Positions 9,613 to 18,484 of a DNA stretch of 64,000 nucleotides are shown here, piece by piece. This stretch comes from Rhodococcus pseudokoreensis (GTDB taxonomy: Bacteria > Actinomycetota > Actinomycetes > Mycobacteriales > Mycobacteriaceae): contig NZ_CP070619.1 in assembly GCF_017068395.1 (NCBI RefSeq), forward strand, positions 2,976,001 to 3,040,000, in the 5' to 3' direction. Within the stretch, counting starts at the first letter, position 1; the number at the start of each line of letters is the position of its first letter. The position numbers were made by a program, and so were the translations under genes. The notes under the pieces were generated by a model, which did not search any database, was not told where the DNA came from, and saw nothing but the letters and a program-made list of their open reading frames with translations.

Positions 9613-10791
9613 CTACAACGCGCGGTACACCGCGGTCTCGAAGTCGAGGTAACCGCCGAACGAGGCGGCATCGGCGAAGGGCAGGATCTGCGTGGCCCAG
9701 AACCCGGCGATGCCGTTCTCCCGGTCGATCCAGTAAAACAGGTTCGCCAGACCCGCCCAGCCGAGAGCGCCCACCGGGCGTCCCGTCGGGGCGGGCTCGT
9801 CGTTGACCATGAACGTGTACGACCAATTCTTGGGCAGGCCGGGGAAGAACTCGGCATCGTTCGACAGCGCCGGGATCACGCCCCGCAGTCCTGTGACCTC
9901 CTGCCCGTCCAGTCCGCCGCGCACCGCCTCGGCGACGGTCGTGGCGGCGAGCACCCGGCCGCCGGGTGCCTCCCCGTCCCGCAGCCACATCCGGAGGAAC
10001 TTCAGGTAGTCGGGGACGGTGGTGTAGAGCCCGTGGCCGCCCATGTGGACCTCCGGATCCTGCGGCAGCACCATCTCGGGCAGCGGCACGAGGGTGCCGT
10101 CGTCGGCGCGCTGGTGCACGACGGCGAGCCGGTCGCGCATGTCGCCGGTGAGCGTGAAGGCAGTGTCGTTCATCCCCAGCGGTTCGAAGATGTGCTCGCG
10201 CATCACCTCTCCCAGACGCTGCCCGCGCACGGCCTCGACGACCAGACCGCACCAGTCGATGTTCGAGCCGTACATCCACCGCTCGCCGGGATCGAACAGC
10301 AGCGGCGTGGTCAGGGCCTTCTTCGTGCCGGTGATGACGCTGGGCCAGCCGTGTTCGTCGGCGAGGCGGCGGTACTCCTCACTGAAGAACGGGTAGCCGA
10401 AACCGGCCGTGTGCAGCAACAGCATCCGGGTGGTGATGTCTCGCTTCGGCGCGCGCAGCACCGGTTCTCCGTCGTCGTCGAAGCCGTCGAGAACCTGCAG
10501 TTCCCCGATCTCCGGCAAGTACCGTGCGGCCGGCGCGTCGAGATCGAGCAGGCCCTCTTCCACGCACTGGAGCGCCGCCGTTCCGGTGACGGCCTTCGTG
10601 GTGGAGAAGGCGGCGAATACCGTATCGGCCGTCATAGCCACACCCGAGCCGACCGCCCGCTCCCCCGCCACCCCCGAATACACGACGCCGTCGCGGTCGG
10701 TGAGCATCGCCACCACACCCGGGACGCCGGCCTCGTCCTGTGTCAGTTTCTGCAGGTCCGTGTCGGTGATGCCCGCGAAGTCGTCTCTCAT
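9613..10791 (-). CDS. Serine hydrolase of the class C beta-lactamase / EstB-type esterase family
   Basis: A 392-residue protein with the serine-protease-fold motifs of the beta-lactamase/transpeptidase clan: the nucleophile STTK at residues 63-66 and the second catalytic motif YGSN at 174-177. No convincing signal peptide precedes [10 protein letters not shown], so a cytoplasmic esterase or amidase is more likely than a secreted beta-lactamase. A conserved HTAGFGYPF near residue 127 is typical of the EstB-like branch. The ATG at 10791 is used because the upstream extension has no recognisable sequence. It lies downstream of an AraC-type gene on the same strand, which may control it. Confidence 0.85.
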   Translation of the reverse strand: MRDDFAGITDTDLQKLTQDEAGVPGVVAMLTDRDGVVYSGVAGERAVGSGVAMTADTVFAAFSTTKAVTGTAALQCVEEGLLDLDAPAARYLPEIGELQVLDGFDDDGEPVLRAPKRDITTRMLLLHTAGFGYPFFSEEYRRLADEHGWPSVITGTKKALTTPLLFDPGERWMYGSNIDWCGLVVEAVRGQRLGEVMREHIFEPLGMNDTAFTLTGDMRDRLAVVHQRADDGTLVPLPEMVLPQDPEVHMGGHGLYTTVPDYLKFLRMWLRDGEAPGGRVLAATTVAEAVRGGLDGQEVTGLRGVIPALSNDAEFFPGLPKNWSYTFMVNDEPAPTGRPVGALGWAGLANLFYWIDRENGIAGFWATQILPFADAASFGGYLDFETAVYRAL

Positions 10792-10908
10792 GGTTTCTCC
10801 TGTGTTCGGTTCCGGCGTCGGCAACAGGCCGAGGATCGGAACGGACACTACGGAGCGCACTGTGACGTAGACCACCTCGATTCGGCGGTCGACTGTCGGA
10901 TTTCGGCA

Positions 10909-11919
10909 CTACCGACGTCGGGCGCGGGCGAGCGCTCGGGACGGGTTCTCCCCGAACCGGCGCCGGTAGGCCGCGGCGAAGACGCCCATGTTGACGTAGC
11001 CCCAGCCAGCGGCGACGGACGACACGGTGCACCCTGGTGTCGCGGCCGTCAGTTCGTCGTGGATTCGCTGCAACCGCACCTCGGTGAGGAAACGGTTCGG
11101 TGTGGTGTCCCGGTAGCGGCGAAACGCCCCCGACAGCGCCCGAACACTCACCCCCACCGCCGCTGCGACCTCGCTGACCGTGGGCAGTTCCGCGGCGTGC
11201 TCGCGCATGTAGTGCTCTGCGCGCCCGACGTATTCGGGGGCCACGTCGCTCCCGCCGCCGTCGAGTGCGATCCCCGCCGCCGCGGCCCATTCGGCGAGCA
11301 GGTGACCGAGGAGCATCTCCTGAAGGTGCATGCCCGGGCGGCCGTGAGCGATCCGGTCGGGGTCGGCGGCGATCGAGCGCACGGCGTACGCGAGAAGCGC
11401 GTTCCACGCCGACTGCTGCCCGGCACCGATCACGCACTTGTGTTGCCACAGGCGGTCGTCGGGCTGGTATCCGAACCACCGATCGGCGGCGTCGGCGACC
11501 AAGCGGTGCGGCACCGTCAGATTCAGCTGCAGATCCGACTCGTCGAATTCGATGTAGTGCTCGATGCGGCTGCAGTCCACCAGGAACGTGCCACCGGAGC
11601 CGACCTCGACGTCCGCCGCGCCGACCCGGTGCCGGGCGCATCCGCGGATCGTCGTCAGGACAAGGATGTTGCCGGCGTCGGCGGACAAATCGTCGACGGT
11701 GACCGGAATCCCGTACCGAAAACGCGTAAGGGTGATGTCGCCGATGGGAGCAGAGAACATGCTCGAACGCGGCTGCAGAAGTCGCCCCGAGGCCCGGACG
11801 CGGTACGGCATGTACACCTGGTCCGACCAGGCCCGGATCTCTTCCCAGTCCGAGGACGACGCGGCCGACGACACTGCGACGTCGGAAAGCGGATCCAGCG
11901 AGTGCACGACATCCACCAT
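10909..11919 (-). CDS. AraC-family transcriptional regulator (AraC-binding-like N-terminal domain)
   Basis: The 336-residue protein has a variable sensor domain, then a C-terminal pair of helix-turn-helix motifs: LPTVSEVAAAVGVSVRALSGAFRRYRDTTPNRFLTEVRLQRIHDEL and the second helix pair ending GVFAAAYRRRFGENPSRAL. The layout matches the AraC_binding_2 / HTH_18 group that often controls catabolic operons. The chosen ATG (MVDVVHSLD) starts at the usual family length. It is 117 bases upstream of the serine hydrolase gene on the same strand, the obvious candidate target. The ligand is unknown. Confidence 0.83.
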   Translation of the reverse strand: MVDVVHSLDPLSDVAVSSAASSSDWEEIRAWSDQVYMPYRVRASGRLLQPRSSMFSAPIGDITLTRFRYGIPVTVDDLSADAGNILVLTTIRGCARHRVGAADVEVGSGGTFLVDCSRIEHYIEFDESDLQLNLTVPHRLVADAADRWFGYQPDDRLWQHKCVIGAGQQSAWNALLAYAVRSIAADPDRIAHGRPGMHLQEMLLGHLLAEWAAAAGIALDGGGSDVAPEYVGRAEHYMREHAAELPTVSEVAAAVGVSVRALSGAFRRYRDTTPNRFLTEVRLQRIHDELTAATPGCTVSSVAAGWGYVNMGVFAAAYRRRFGENPSRALARARRR

Positions 11920-11985
11920 CCGGAGCGTAGAGCACACCGGCCGATCCCGACACCACCCGATCGGCCGGGCCACCCCACACCTCGG

Positions 11986-12032
11986 ACAAACGGGACGCTC
12001 GTTGGATCTGATGCAACGAGCGTCCCGTTCGT
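11986..12032. terminator. Hairpin element, copy 2
   Basis: ACAAACGGGACGCTCGT and ACGAGCGTCCCGTTCGT pair with one mismatch around the loop. Over 48 bases this copy differs from copy 1 (9565-9611) at two positions only. It lies 66 bases beyond the stop of the minus-strand DUF2277 gene and before the AraC gene, so it probably ends DUF2277 transcription. Confidence 0.7.
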
Positions 12033-12056
12033 CGGGCTAGGAGGAAGTGACGGCCG

Positions 12057-12125
12057 CCTTCGCCGCGCTCAGCTGGATGACGCGGCCTTCGCCGCGCTCA
12101 GCTGGATGACGCGGCCTTCGCCGCG
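12057..12125. repeat. 29-bp tandem repeat (two full units plus 11 bases) across the DUF2277 stop codon
   Basis: Units 12057-12085 and 12086-12114 are identical, and the first 11 bases recur at 12115-12125. The period is not a multiple of three, so repeat gain or loss shifts the frame. The stop codon of the DUF2277 gene (12098-12100) lies inside the second unit. Confidence 0.9.
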
Positions 12126-12379
12126 ATGCGCGCCCGGACCTCCGGCCGTCGCAGCGGGGGCACGGTCTGCGGTGGCTGCTTGCGCGCCGGCAGTGTGGCG
12201 AGAAGTTTCGTGGTGGCCTCGGTGACGACGGCAACCGCCTCCTCGAACGGTTCACGGTTGGCGTCGGAGAGCTTCTGGATTCCGCTGACCTTCCGGACGT
12301 ATTGACGCGCCGCCGCCTCGATCTCCTCCGCGGTGGCCGCCGGTTCGAGTCCGCGCAGCTCGGTGATGTTTCGGCACAT
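12098..12379 (-). CDS. DUF2277 family protein
   Basis: A 93-residue protein beginning MCRNITELRGLEP, the near-invariant opening of DUF2277. It is followed by a helical segment (TAEEIEAAARQYVRKVSGIQ) and a basic tail. No function is established for the family; small size and a basic C-terminus would allow nucleic acid binding, but that is only a possibility. The last codons lie in the 29-bp tandem repeat, so the C-terminus here may be recently altered. It sits alone between two hairpins. Confidence 0.8.
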   Translation of the reverse strand: MCRNITELRGLEPAATAEEIEAAARQYVRKVSGIQKLSDANREPFEEAVAVVTEATTKLLATLPARKQPPQTVPPLRRPEVRARIAAKAASSS

Positions 12380-12422
12380 GACTCGACGATAGCGCCGCCC
12401 GGTCGTCCGCGCGGCTCGTCGA

Positions 12423-12481
12423 CGCCGGGCGAATGTACCTTTCGGCGCACCTGAGGCGCCGAAAGGTACATTCGCCCGGCG
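12423..12481. terminator. Very long perfect hairpin after the mannosyltransferase gene
   Basis: The arms 12423-12448 and 12456-12481 are perfect 26-base complements with a 7-base loop (ACCTGAG). The core reads GAATGTACCTTTCGGCGC. It begins 12 bases beyond the stop of the minus-strand gene at 12494. No U-tract follows. Arms this long exceed a normal terminator, so it may also be a repeated extragenic element. Confidence 0.65.
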
Positions 12482-12493
12482 GAAAGCGGGGTG

Positions 12494-13720
12494 TCAGCCG
12501 CGGACAGGCTCCAGGGCATCGGCGTCCGCGGGCACTGCGTCGGTCTCGACGTCCGGGAGCGGGGTGCGGGACCGCGCGGCCACGACCGCGGCGCCGAGCA
12601 GGATCAGGGCGACGAGGCACTGCGAGCTGCCGATCACCTCGCGGACGGCGGCCTCCACCCAGCCGGACGAGGACGACTGCAGCACGAAATTCGGGCCGAT
12701 CAGGAAGATCAGCGTCGCGGCGCCGACCAGAGGTCGCCAGCTGCGGTACTGCGGTGCGATCAGGATCGGAATCAGCAGGATGCTGTACGCCCAGTGGTGG
12801 GTGACGGCGAACGGCGCGGCGAGCAGGGATGCCAGGGCCACGACAGACAGTGCGATCAGGTGTTCACCCGACCGGGTGAACCGGTACGCCGACCATGCGG
12901 CGGCGGAGACGATGACGGCCGCGCTGAGCACCCAGAGGATGCTGGCCAGTCTGCCCTCCGCTCCGAGCCGGGCGATGACGCCGGTGACGGCCTGGTTGCG
13001 GAAGAAGTCGGGCGCGCCCGCACGGCCCGTGGCGAAGAATTCGGTGGTCCAGAACCACACCGACGACTGCGGCAGCAGCCAGAAGCCGAGTGCGACGGTG
13101 ACGAGGATCGTGGCGAGCGACCGTCCGATCGAGCGGAAGTCGCGGCGGACGAGCAGGACCAACAGGAAGGCTGCGGGGGTGATCTTGATTGCCGCGGCGA
13201 GGCCGATCGCGATTCCGCGGAACCTCTTCGGGATCACCCCGGTGCAGTCGGCGACCACGAGCGCCATCAGGATGATGTTGATCTGACCGAAGTCGAAGTT
13301 CGAGCGCATCGGCTCGAGGAGCAGTACCGGCCCCATCGACAGCAGAGCGAGAAGTTCGGGGCGGCCGACGTCGAGTTTCGACAGCGCCACCTTGACCATC
13401 CACCACACGAGTCCGAGGTTGAGGGCGCACCACAGCGCCTGCAGGACCGCTGGGTCGATCTCCGCCATCGGTGCGAAGAGGATCGCCGCGAACGGTGCGT
13501 AGATGAACCGAAACCCGGAACTGCTCGGGAAGTCCGCGGAGTAGAGCGGCAGCCCGCTGACGAAGGCGTGGCCGGCGTCGCGGAAGACGGAGAGGTCCAT
13601 CAGGTAGCCCGTTGCCGCATCGAACTCCCGGTAGGCCACCACCCCCACGGAGAGGACGCCCACGAGGAGCGCGACGGCATGGAGACGATAATCCCTGAAC
13701 TTCGATTCACTCTGTAACAA
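12494..13720 (-). CDS. GT87-family (DUF2029) polyprenol-phosphate-mannose-dependent mannosyltransferase
   Basis: A 408-residue integral membrane protein with about ten hydrophobic helices. It has an acidic first periplasmic loop with YLMDLSVFRDAGHAFVSGLPLY, the GT-C catalytic-type Asp region, and further motifs FRFIYAPFAAI and GQINIILMALV. These fit the GT87 alpha-mannosyltransferases that act on phosphatidylinositol mannosides, lipoarabinomannan or related glycans of mycolic-acid bacteria. The start is TTG at 13720, preceded by AAGGAA; no ATG is in frame nearby. It is transcribed alone and diverges from the PadR gene. Confidence 0.85.
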   Translation of the reverse strand: MLQSESKFRDYRLHAVALLVGVLSVGVVAYREFDAATGYLMDLSVFRDAGHAFVSGLPLYSADFPSSSGFRFIYAPFAAILFAPMAEIDPAVLQALWCALNLGLVWWMVKVALSKLDVGRPELLALLSMGPVLLLEPMRSNFDFGQINIILMALVVADCTGVIPKRFRGIAIGLAAAIKITPAAFLLVLLVRRDFRSIGRSLATILVTVALGFWLLPQSSVWFWTTEFFATGRAGAPDFFRNQAVTGVIARLGAEGRLASILWVLSAAVIVSAAAWSAYRFTRSGEHLIALSVVALASLLAAPFAVTHHWAYSILLIPILIAPQYRSWRPLVGAATLIFLIGPNFVLQSSSSGWVEAAVREVIGSSQCLVALILLGAAVVAARSRTPLPDVETDAVPADADALEPVRG

Positions 13721-13857
13721 GAATTTGTTCCTTCATGATCGGCGTCGTGGTCAACGATCCACCGTAGCGGGCCGTGACCCAATCGTGACAAAGGCGAGGT
13801 CGTGGCGCCCGAACAGCGTGCTTCGTCATAGTTTATTTAGACTGGTATATTTCGACC

Positions 13858-14451
13858 ATGCCCGGACGCGTCCTCGACAATCCCCTCGTCCTGCCGGTGC
13901 TCGGCCTGCTCCTCGAATCGCCGATGCACCCCTACCAGTTGGAGATCACGTTGCGTGAGCGCAGCGAGGACGGTCAGTGGCCGCTCAATCGCGGTTCGCT
14001 GAACAATGTGGTCGCCGCCCTCGCGGCGGCGGGCTGGATCGAGGAACACGAACGTGCGCAACGCGAAGGGCGGCCCGCCCGCACCGTCTACGCCCTCACC
14101 GACGCCGGGCGCGCGGAACTGGTGAGCCGACTGGACGTCCAGATCCGCAGCGCCGCACGGGAGTTCTCACCGTTCTTCGCCGCCATCAGCTATCTCGGCG
14201 CGCTGGGACGCGAGGGCGCCGTCGCCGCACTCACCGAACGCGCCCAACGACTCACCGCGAGAATCGAATCCGACCAGGCCAAGTACACCCGCGCGCTCGG
14301 CGACGGGGTGCCCGCCCTGTTCGTTGTCGAGGCGGATTACGCACTCCACGCCGCACGGGCCGAGCTGGACTGGATCGCGTCGACGATCGCCGGCATCCGC
14401 GACGGTCGCCTCGCGTGGCCCGCACCGCCGACGCACGACGTGATCTCGTGA
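13858..14451 (+). CDS. PadR-family transcriptional regulator
   Basis: This 197-residue protein has the PadR winged helix at residues 8-80 (VLGLLLESPMHPYQLEITLRERSE, then LNRGSLNNVVAALAAAGWIEEH and a wing rich in Arg) and a C-terminal Vir_act_alpha_C-like helical dimerisation domain. PadR proteins usually repress a neighbouring efflux or stress operon and their own gene. No such partner follows here; the only neighbour is the divergent mannosyltransferase 137 bases away. An AT-rich stretch at 13829-13853 next to the ATG suggests a promoter with a very short leader. Confidence 0.85.
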   Translation: MPGRVLDNPLVLPVLGLLLESPMHPYQLEITLRERSEDGQWPLNRGSLNNVVAALAAAGWIEEHERAQREGRPARTVYALTDAGRAELVSRLDVQIRSAAREFSPFFAAISYLGALGREGAVAALTERAQRLTARIESDQAKYTRALGDGVPALFVVEADYALHAARAELDWIASTIAGIRDGRLAWPAPPTHDVIS

Positions 14452-15335
14452 AGCTCGCGCCCGGCACCCACCTCGTCGCGCAGCACCGGTCGAAGTCGGG
14501 GACGTGGACAGGCACCTGCAAACCGCATGGCTTTGCAGTCTCTCATCTACCGGTTACCGCTCCGACTGGACGGAGGTGCATCCGGTGACATGCTCGACGC
14601 TCGCGAAGTAGGACTGCGGTCACGACAGGGGCGAGGACTTATGGGGCTGTTCGATTTTTCGTCGCACGGCCCCATGTGGCCCGGCTGCGGGTGTCACGGT
14701 GGCCGGCCGCCGCATCACGTCATGGGCGGCCGCGTGCCGTCATCGTCCGTCTGCTCGCTCCCCACGTCGGCGCGATCACTTCCTCACGAACCACCCGGGA
14801 AATCCCCAGTTACCCCTAAATGCACTGGCAAAAAGCTAGTTTCGGAGTACCGCTAGCGGACGTTATCCGATCTGGCGCCCTGTCTGGCATCGGATGGCCG
14901 ATCATCGTGGCTGCGTCGCGCCGACTTGGACGTGTCCCGGAGTCGACCGGCGGCCGATCGGAGCAGACTGGCGTGGTCTTCCGGCCGCACTCAAGTATTC
15001 CGTGCACCGGCGCGAGCCCGACGGCGGACCAAACCTGCCCAGGCGGCGTGGCCGGTTCCAGGTTCCGATGCCTAGCGACTCGTAATGCACTGAAAAACTG
15101 GCATTTTCGTCAATCAAGACGTAATAGGTAGCGCCGCGGTGCAGACGGGTCACCTCCGACTTGTCGGCGGTGACATCTACTGAACTGGGGTTTCCGTCAA
15201 GGAGGCCCGGTTCGACCACCCCAAGATGCAGGAAACATCCAGGTCACCACTTCGAGGTCGCCCTCCGAAACTCGACAAGCACTGGACGGACGGACTGACG
15301 ACCCACCACCTCTTCCCCCGTTACCTGCGAAAAGT
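14452..15335. other. 884-base gap with no convincing gene
   Basis: I see no tRNA, riboswitch or insertion-sequence ends. Two weak reading frames exist. One (+, 14641-14856, 71 codons) begins MGLFDFSSHGPMWPGCGCHGG after GAGG. The other (-, 14902-15219) begins with GTG and has a plausible first half containing GATYYVLIDENASFSVHYES but then loses coding character, so it may be a decayed gene end. Around 14800-15130 the base composition is visibly less GC-rich than the neighbours, a sign of foreign or decayed DNA. Confidence 0.4.
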
Positions 15336-16385
15336 TCAGGCGCGTGCGAGGCGCGCGATCAGCGAACCGGCTTCCTGCGAGGCGGTCCACTCGTCAGCAA
15401 GGTGTGCCTGCCCGGCGGGCAGCGAGCGGCCGTGGCGGACCATCGCCTGCGCGTAGAGACGTCCGGCGCGGTACGACGAGCGGACGAGCGGTCCGGCCAT
15501 GACGCCGGCGAACCCGATCTCCTCGGCGGCCTGGGAGTGCTCGACGAACTCTTCGGGCTTGACCCACCGCTCGACGGGGTGGTGCCGGTGGGAGGGGCGC
15601 AGGTACTGGGTGATGGTGAGGATGTCGCAACCGGCGGCGTGCAGATCTTCCATCGCCTCGCGTACCTCCTCGGGGGTCTCGCCCATGCCGAGGATCAGGT
15701 TGGACTTGGTGACCAGCCCGAAGTCGCGGGCGGCGGTGATCACGCCGAGGGAGCGTTCATAGCGGAACGCCGGACGAATCCGCTTGAAGATCCGCGGCAC
15801 CGTCTCGAGGTTGTGCGCGAGAACCTCGGGGCGGGCGTCGAATACCTCGGCCAGCAGGTCCAGCTTGCCGTTGAAGTCAGGGATGAGGTTCTCCACGCCT
15901 GTGGTCGGGTTCAGCGCGTGGATCTGGCGAACCGTCTCGGCATACAGCCAGGCGCCGCCGTCGGGGAGGTCGTCGCGGGCGACGCCGGTGATCGTCGAGT
16001 ACCGCAGACCCATCGAGCGGACGGACTCGGCGACGCGACGCGGCTCGTCGCGGTCCAGGTCGGCGGGCCTGCCGGTGTCGATCTGGCAGAAGTCGCAGCG
16101 GCGGGTGCACTGGTCGCCGCCGATGAGGAACGTGGCCTCGCGGTCCTCCCAGCATTCGTAGATGTTGGGACAGCCAGCCTCCTCGCACACCGTGTTCAAG
16201 CCCTCGGACTTGACCAGCGTCTTGAGCTCGGTGTACTCCGGGCCCATCTTCGCTCTCGTCTTGATCCAGTTCGGTTTGTGCTCGATCGGAGTCTGCGCGT
16301 TACGGACCTCGATGCGGAGCAGCTTGCGCCCGCCTGGGTCGACCCGCGAAGCGGATACGCCCGCGGTCGAGCTCTGTCCTGTCAC
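15336..16385 (-). CDS. lipA: Lipoyl synthase LipA (second-copy type)
   Basis: A 349-residue radical-SAM enzyme that inserts two sulfurs into octanoyl groups on E2 and GcvH proteins. It has the auxiliary-cluster motif [12 protein letters not shown] (C-x4-C-x5-C) and the radical-SAM motif CTRRCDFC (C-x3-C-x2-C), followed by [14 protein letters not shown] and the C-terminal RSSYRAG. I chose GTG at 16385, which has AAAGG upstream; GTG at 16403 adds six residues. In these bacteria lipA normally follows lipB; here there is no lipB and the gene is the last of a beta-oxidation operon, and its C-terminal tail is longer than I recall for the housekeeping enzyme. It is probably a paralogue that supplies lipoate for a catabolic 2-oxoacid dehydrogenase such as the one at 32.4-37.5 kb. 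That link is inference. Confidence 0.93.
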   Translation of the reverse strand: MTGQSSTAGVSASRVDPGGRKLLRIEVRNAQTPIEHKPNWIKTRAKMGPEYTELKTLVKSEGLNTVCEEAGCPNIYECWEDREATFLIGGDQCTRRCDFCQIDTGRPADLDRDEPRRVAESVRSMGLRYSTITGVARDDLPDGGAWLYAETVRQIHALNPTTGVENLIPDFNGKLDLLAEVFDARPEVLAHNLETVPRIFKRIRPAFRYERSLGVITAARDFGLVTKSNLILGMGETPEEVREAMEDLHAAGCDILTITQYLRPSHRHHPVERWVKPEEFVEHSQAAEEIGFAGVMAGPLVRSSYRAGRLYAQAMVRHGRSLPAGQAHLADEWTASQEAGSLIARLARA

Positions 16386-16445
16386 TCGATACTGACCTTT
16401 CACTCGCCTGACCGCCGTACCGATCCGGCACCGCTGTCAGCGGTT

Positions 16446-17207
16446 CTACTTCGGCGCCATCCGGATGGCACCGTCGAGCCTGATCGTTTCGCCGTTGAGC
16501 ATGGGATTGTCGATAATGTGGGCGGCGAGGGCGGCGTACTCGGTGGCTTTGCCCAGGCGGGAGGGGTGGGGGACCTGTTCACCGAGTGAACGCTGCGCGT
16601 CCTCGGGCAGTCCTGCCATCATCGGGGTTTCGAAGATCCCCGGGGCGATGGTGACGACGCGGATGAGGTGGCGCGCGAGTTCCCGGGCGAGGGGAAGTGT
16701 TAGTGCCGCAACACCGCCCTTCGATGCGGCGTAGGCGGGTTGGCCGATCTGGCCGTCGAACGCGGCGACGGAGGCGGTGTCAATGATGATGCCTCGTTCG
16801 CCGTCGATCGGATTTGTGGCCGAGATCTTCTCTGCCGCAAGGCGAATCACGTTGAAGGTGCCGACCAGGTTGATACGAATTACACGCTCGAAGTCCTCGA
16901 GCGGCAGTGCGCCGCTTCGGCCGAGAACCTTGCCTGGGGTGGCGACGCCGGCGCAGTTCACGGCAATCCGGAGGTCGCCCAGCCCGGCCGCGAAGTCAAC
17001 GGCTCCAGCGATGTCGTCGGCGGAGGTGACGTCGGCTGCGACGAAATGCGCGCCGTCGCCGATCTCGGCAGCGGCATCGGGTCCGCTGGAGGTGGGAAGG
17101 TCGATCAGTACGACCTGGGCTCCGCGCCTGTGCAGGGCGCGTGCGGTGGCATTGCCCAGGCCGGATGCGCCACCGGTGACGATAGCGACGGATCCGTCGA
17201 TGTTCAT
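16446..17207 (-). CDS. SDR 3-hydroxyacyl-CoA dehydrogenase, HSD10-like
   Basis: A 253-residue SDR with TGGASGLG at residues 11-18, NCAG, and the catalytic DTASVAAFDGQIGQPAYAASKGG. The PAYAASKGGV and GIFETPMMAGLPED segments are characteristic of type II 3-hydroxyacyl-CoA dehydrogenases (HSD17B10-like), which oxidise 3-hydroxy-2-methylacyl-CoA in isoleucine and branched fatty acid breakdown. It lies 66 bases downstream of the thiolase and 60 bases upstream of lipA on the same strand. With the acyl-CoA dehydrogenase and thiolase it gives three of the four steps of a beta-oxidation turn; no hydratase is in the operon. Confidence 0.85.
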   Translation of the reverse strand: MNIDGSVAIVTGGASGLGNATARALHRRGAQVVLIDLPTSSGPDAAAEIGDGAHFVAADVTSADDIAGAVDFAAGLGDLRIAVNCAGVATPGKVLGRSGALPLEDFERVIRINLVGTFNVIRLAAEKISATNPIDGERGIIIDTASVAAFDGQIGQPAYAASKGGVAALTLPLARELARHLIRVVTIAPGIFETPMMAGLPEDAQRSLGEQVPHPSRLGKATEYAALAAHIIDNPMLNGETIRLDGAIRMAPK

Positions 17208-17273
17208 GATGCTCCTCTGGTGGATGCAGGTGACGCTCCCATTGCGGAGAGCGCTGTGCCGGAATGTTTGATG

Positions 17274-18455
17274 TCAGGGGACGCGCAGGATCAGGGCGTC
17301 GCCCTGTCCGCCTCCGCCGCAGAGGGCGACCGCGCCGGTGCCGCCGCCGCGACGCTGCAGTTCGAGGGCGAGGTGCAGGGTGATCCGGGCGCCGGACATT
17401 CCGATGGGGTGCCCGAGGGCGATGGCGCCGCCGTTGACGTTGACTGTTTCGGGGTCGACGCCGAGTTCGCGGGTGGACGCGATCCCGACCGCGGCGAACG
17501 CCTCGTTGATCTCGATCAGATCCAACGCGGTCGGTGAGATGCCGGCGGCCTCACAGGCTTTCGCGATCGCCCCGGACGGCTGGAACTGCAGGCCCGAATC
17601 CGGCCCGGCGACCATCCCGTGCTCGCCGATCTCGGCCAGCCAGGTCAGACCTTCCGCCTCGGCGCGCTCCTTGCTCATCACCACCACGGCGCAGGCGCCG
17701 TCGTTGATGGTCGACGCGTTGCCCGCGGTCACCGTGCCACCGTCACGGAACGCACCCCGCAGCCGTGCCAGGGTTTCGGCGGTGGTGTCCGGCCGGATGC
17801 CTTCGTCGCGGCGCAGCCAGGTGCTCTCACCCCTGCGTGCGGGGATCTCGACGGGGACGACCTCGTCGTCGAAGACCCCGCTGTCCCACGCCTTCGCGGC
17901 GAGTTGGTGCGAGCGGGCGGCGAACGCGTCCTGGTCCTCGCGGGCGATGACGTCCCGGTCGTTGCCCGCCTCGGTGAGCAGTCCCATCGGCTGGTCGGTG
18001 AATGCGTCGTGCAATCCGTCGAGGGCCATGTGGTCGACGAGGGTGACGTCGCCGTATTTGAACCCGCCGCGCGAACCGGGCAGCAGGTGCGGTGCCTGGC
18101 TCATCGACTCCATGCCGCCGGCGACGATCACGTCGAACGCGCCGGACCGGATGAACTGGTCGGCGAGGATGATCGATTCGACCCCCGACAGGCACACCTT
18201 GTTGATGTTGAGCGACGGCGTGCTCATCGGAATGCCGGCCTTCGCGGCCGCCTGACGAGCGGGCATCTGCCCGGCACCGGCGGTGAGGACCTGGCCCATG
18301 ATGACGTACTCGACCCGGTCCGGGGCGACACCGGCCTTGCCGAGCGCCCCCTCGATGGCGATGGCGCCGAGGTCGGCGCCGGAGAATCCGGCGAGTGAGC
18401 CCTGCAGCCGGCCGATCGGAGTGCGGGCGCCGGCGACGATCACGGAGGTGGTCAT
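17274..18455 (-). CDS. Acetyl-CoA acyltransferase (thiolase)
   Basis: A 393-residue thiolase with the nucleophile Cys88 in NINKVCLSG, the ITAL-type region [17 protein letters not shown] holding the catalytic His, and the second Cys in [10 protein letters not shown]. All three catalytic elements are intact and length is standard. It cleaves 3-oxoacyl-CoA with CoA in degradation, or condenses two acetyl-CoA in reverse. The gene starts 29 bases after the acyl-CoA dehydrogenase stop and precedes the HSD10-like SDR, so thiolysis of 2-methylacetoacetyl-CoA or a similar short branched substrate is likely. Confidence 0.9.
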   Translation of the reverse strand: MTTSVIVAGARTPIGRLQGSLAGFSGADLGAIAIEGALGKAGVAPDRVEYVIMGQVLTAGAGQMPARQAAAKAGIPMSTPSLNINKVCLSGVESIILADQFIRSGAFDVIVAGGMESMSQAPHLLPGSRGGFKYGDVTLVDHMALDGLHDAFTDQPMGLLTEAGNDRDVIAREDQDAFAARSHQLAAKAWDSGVFDDEVVPVEIPARRGESTWLRRDEGIRPDTTAETLARLRGAFRDGGTVTAGNASTINDGACAVVVMSKERAEAEGLTWLAEIGEHGMVAGPDSGLQFQPSGAIAKACEAAGISPTALDLIEINEAFAAVGIASTRELGVDPETVNVNGGAIALGHPIGMSGARITLHLALELQRRGGGTGAVALCGGGGQGDALILRVP

Positions 18456-18484
18456 GTGCGGAAAGGCCTTTCGGGGTGGGTTCG

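Noticed and set aside
9565..12032. The two identical hairpins as ends of an insertion sequence
   Set aside because: The enclosed genes are an ordinary hydrolase and regulator; no transposase and no flanking target duplication are visible.
14641..14856. 71-codon gene beginning MGLFDFSSHG
   Set aside because: A weak GAGG precedes the ATG, but the Cys/His/Pro-rich sequence has no consistent coding bias after the first 30 codons.
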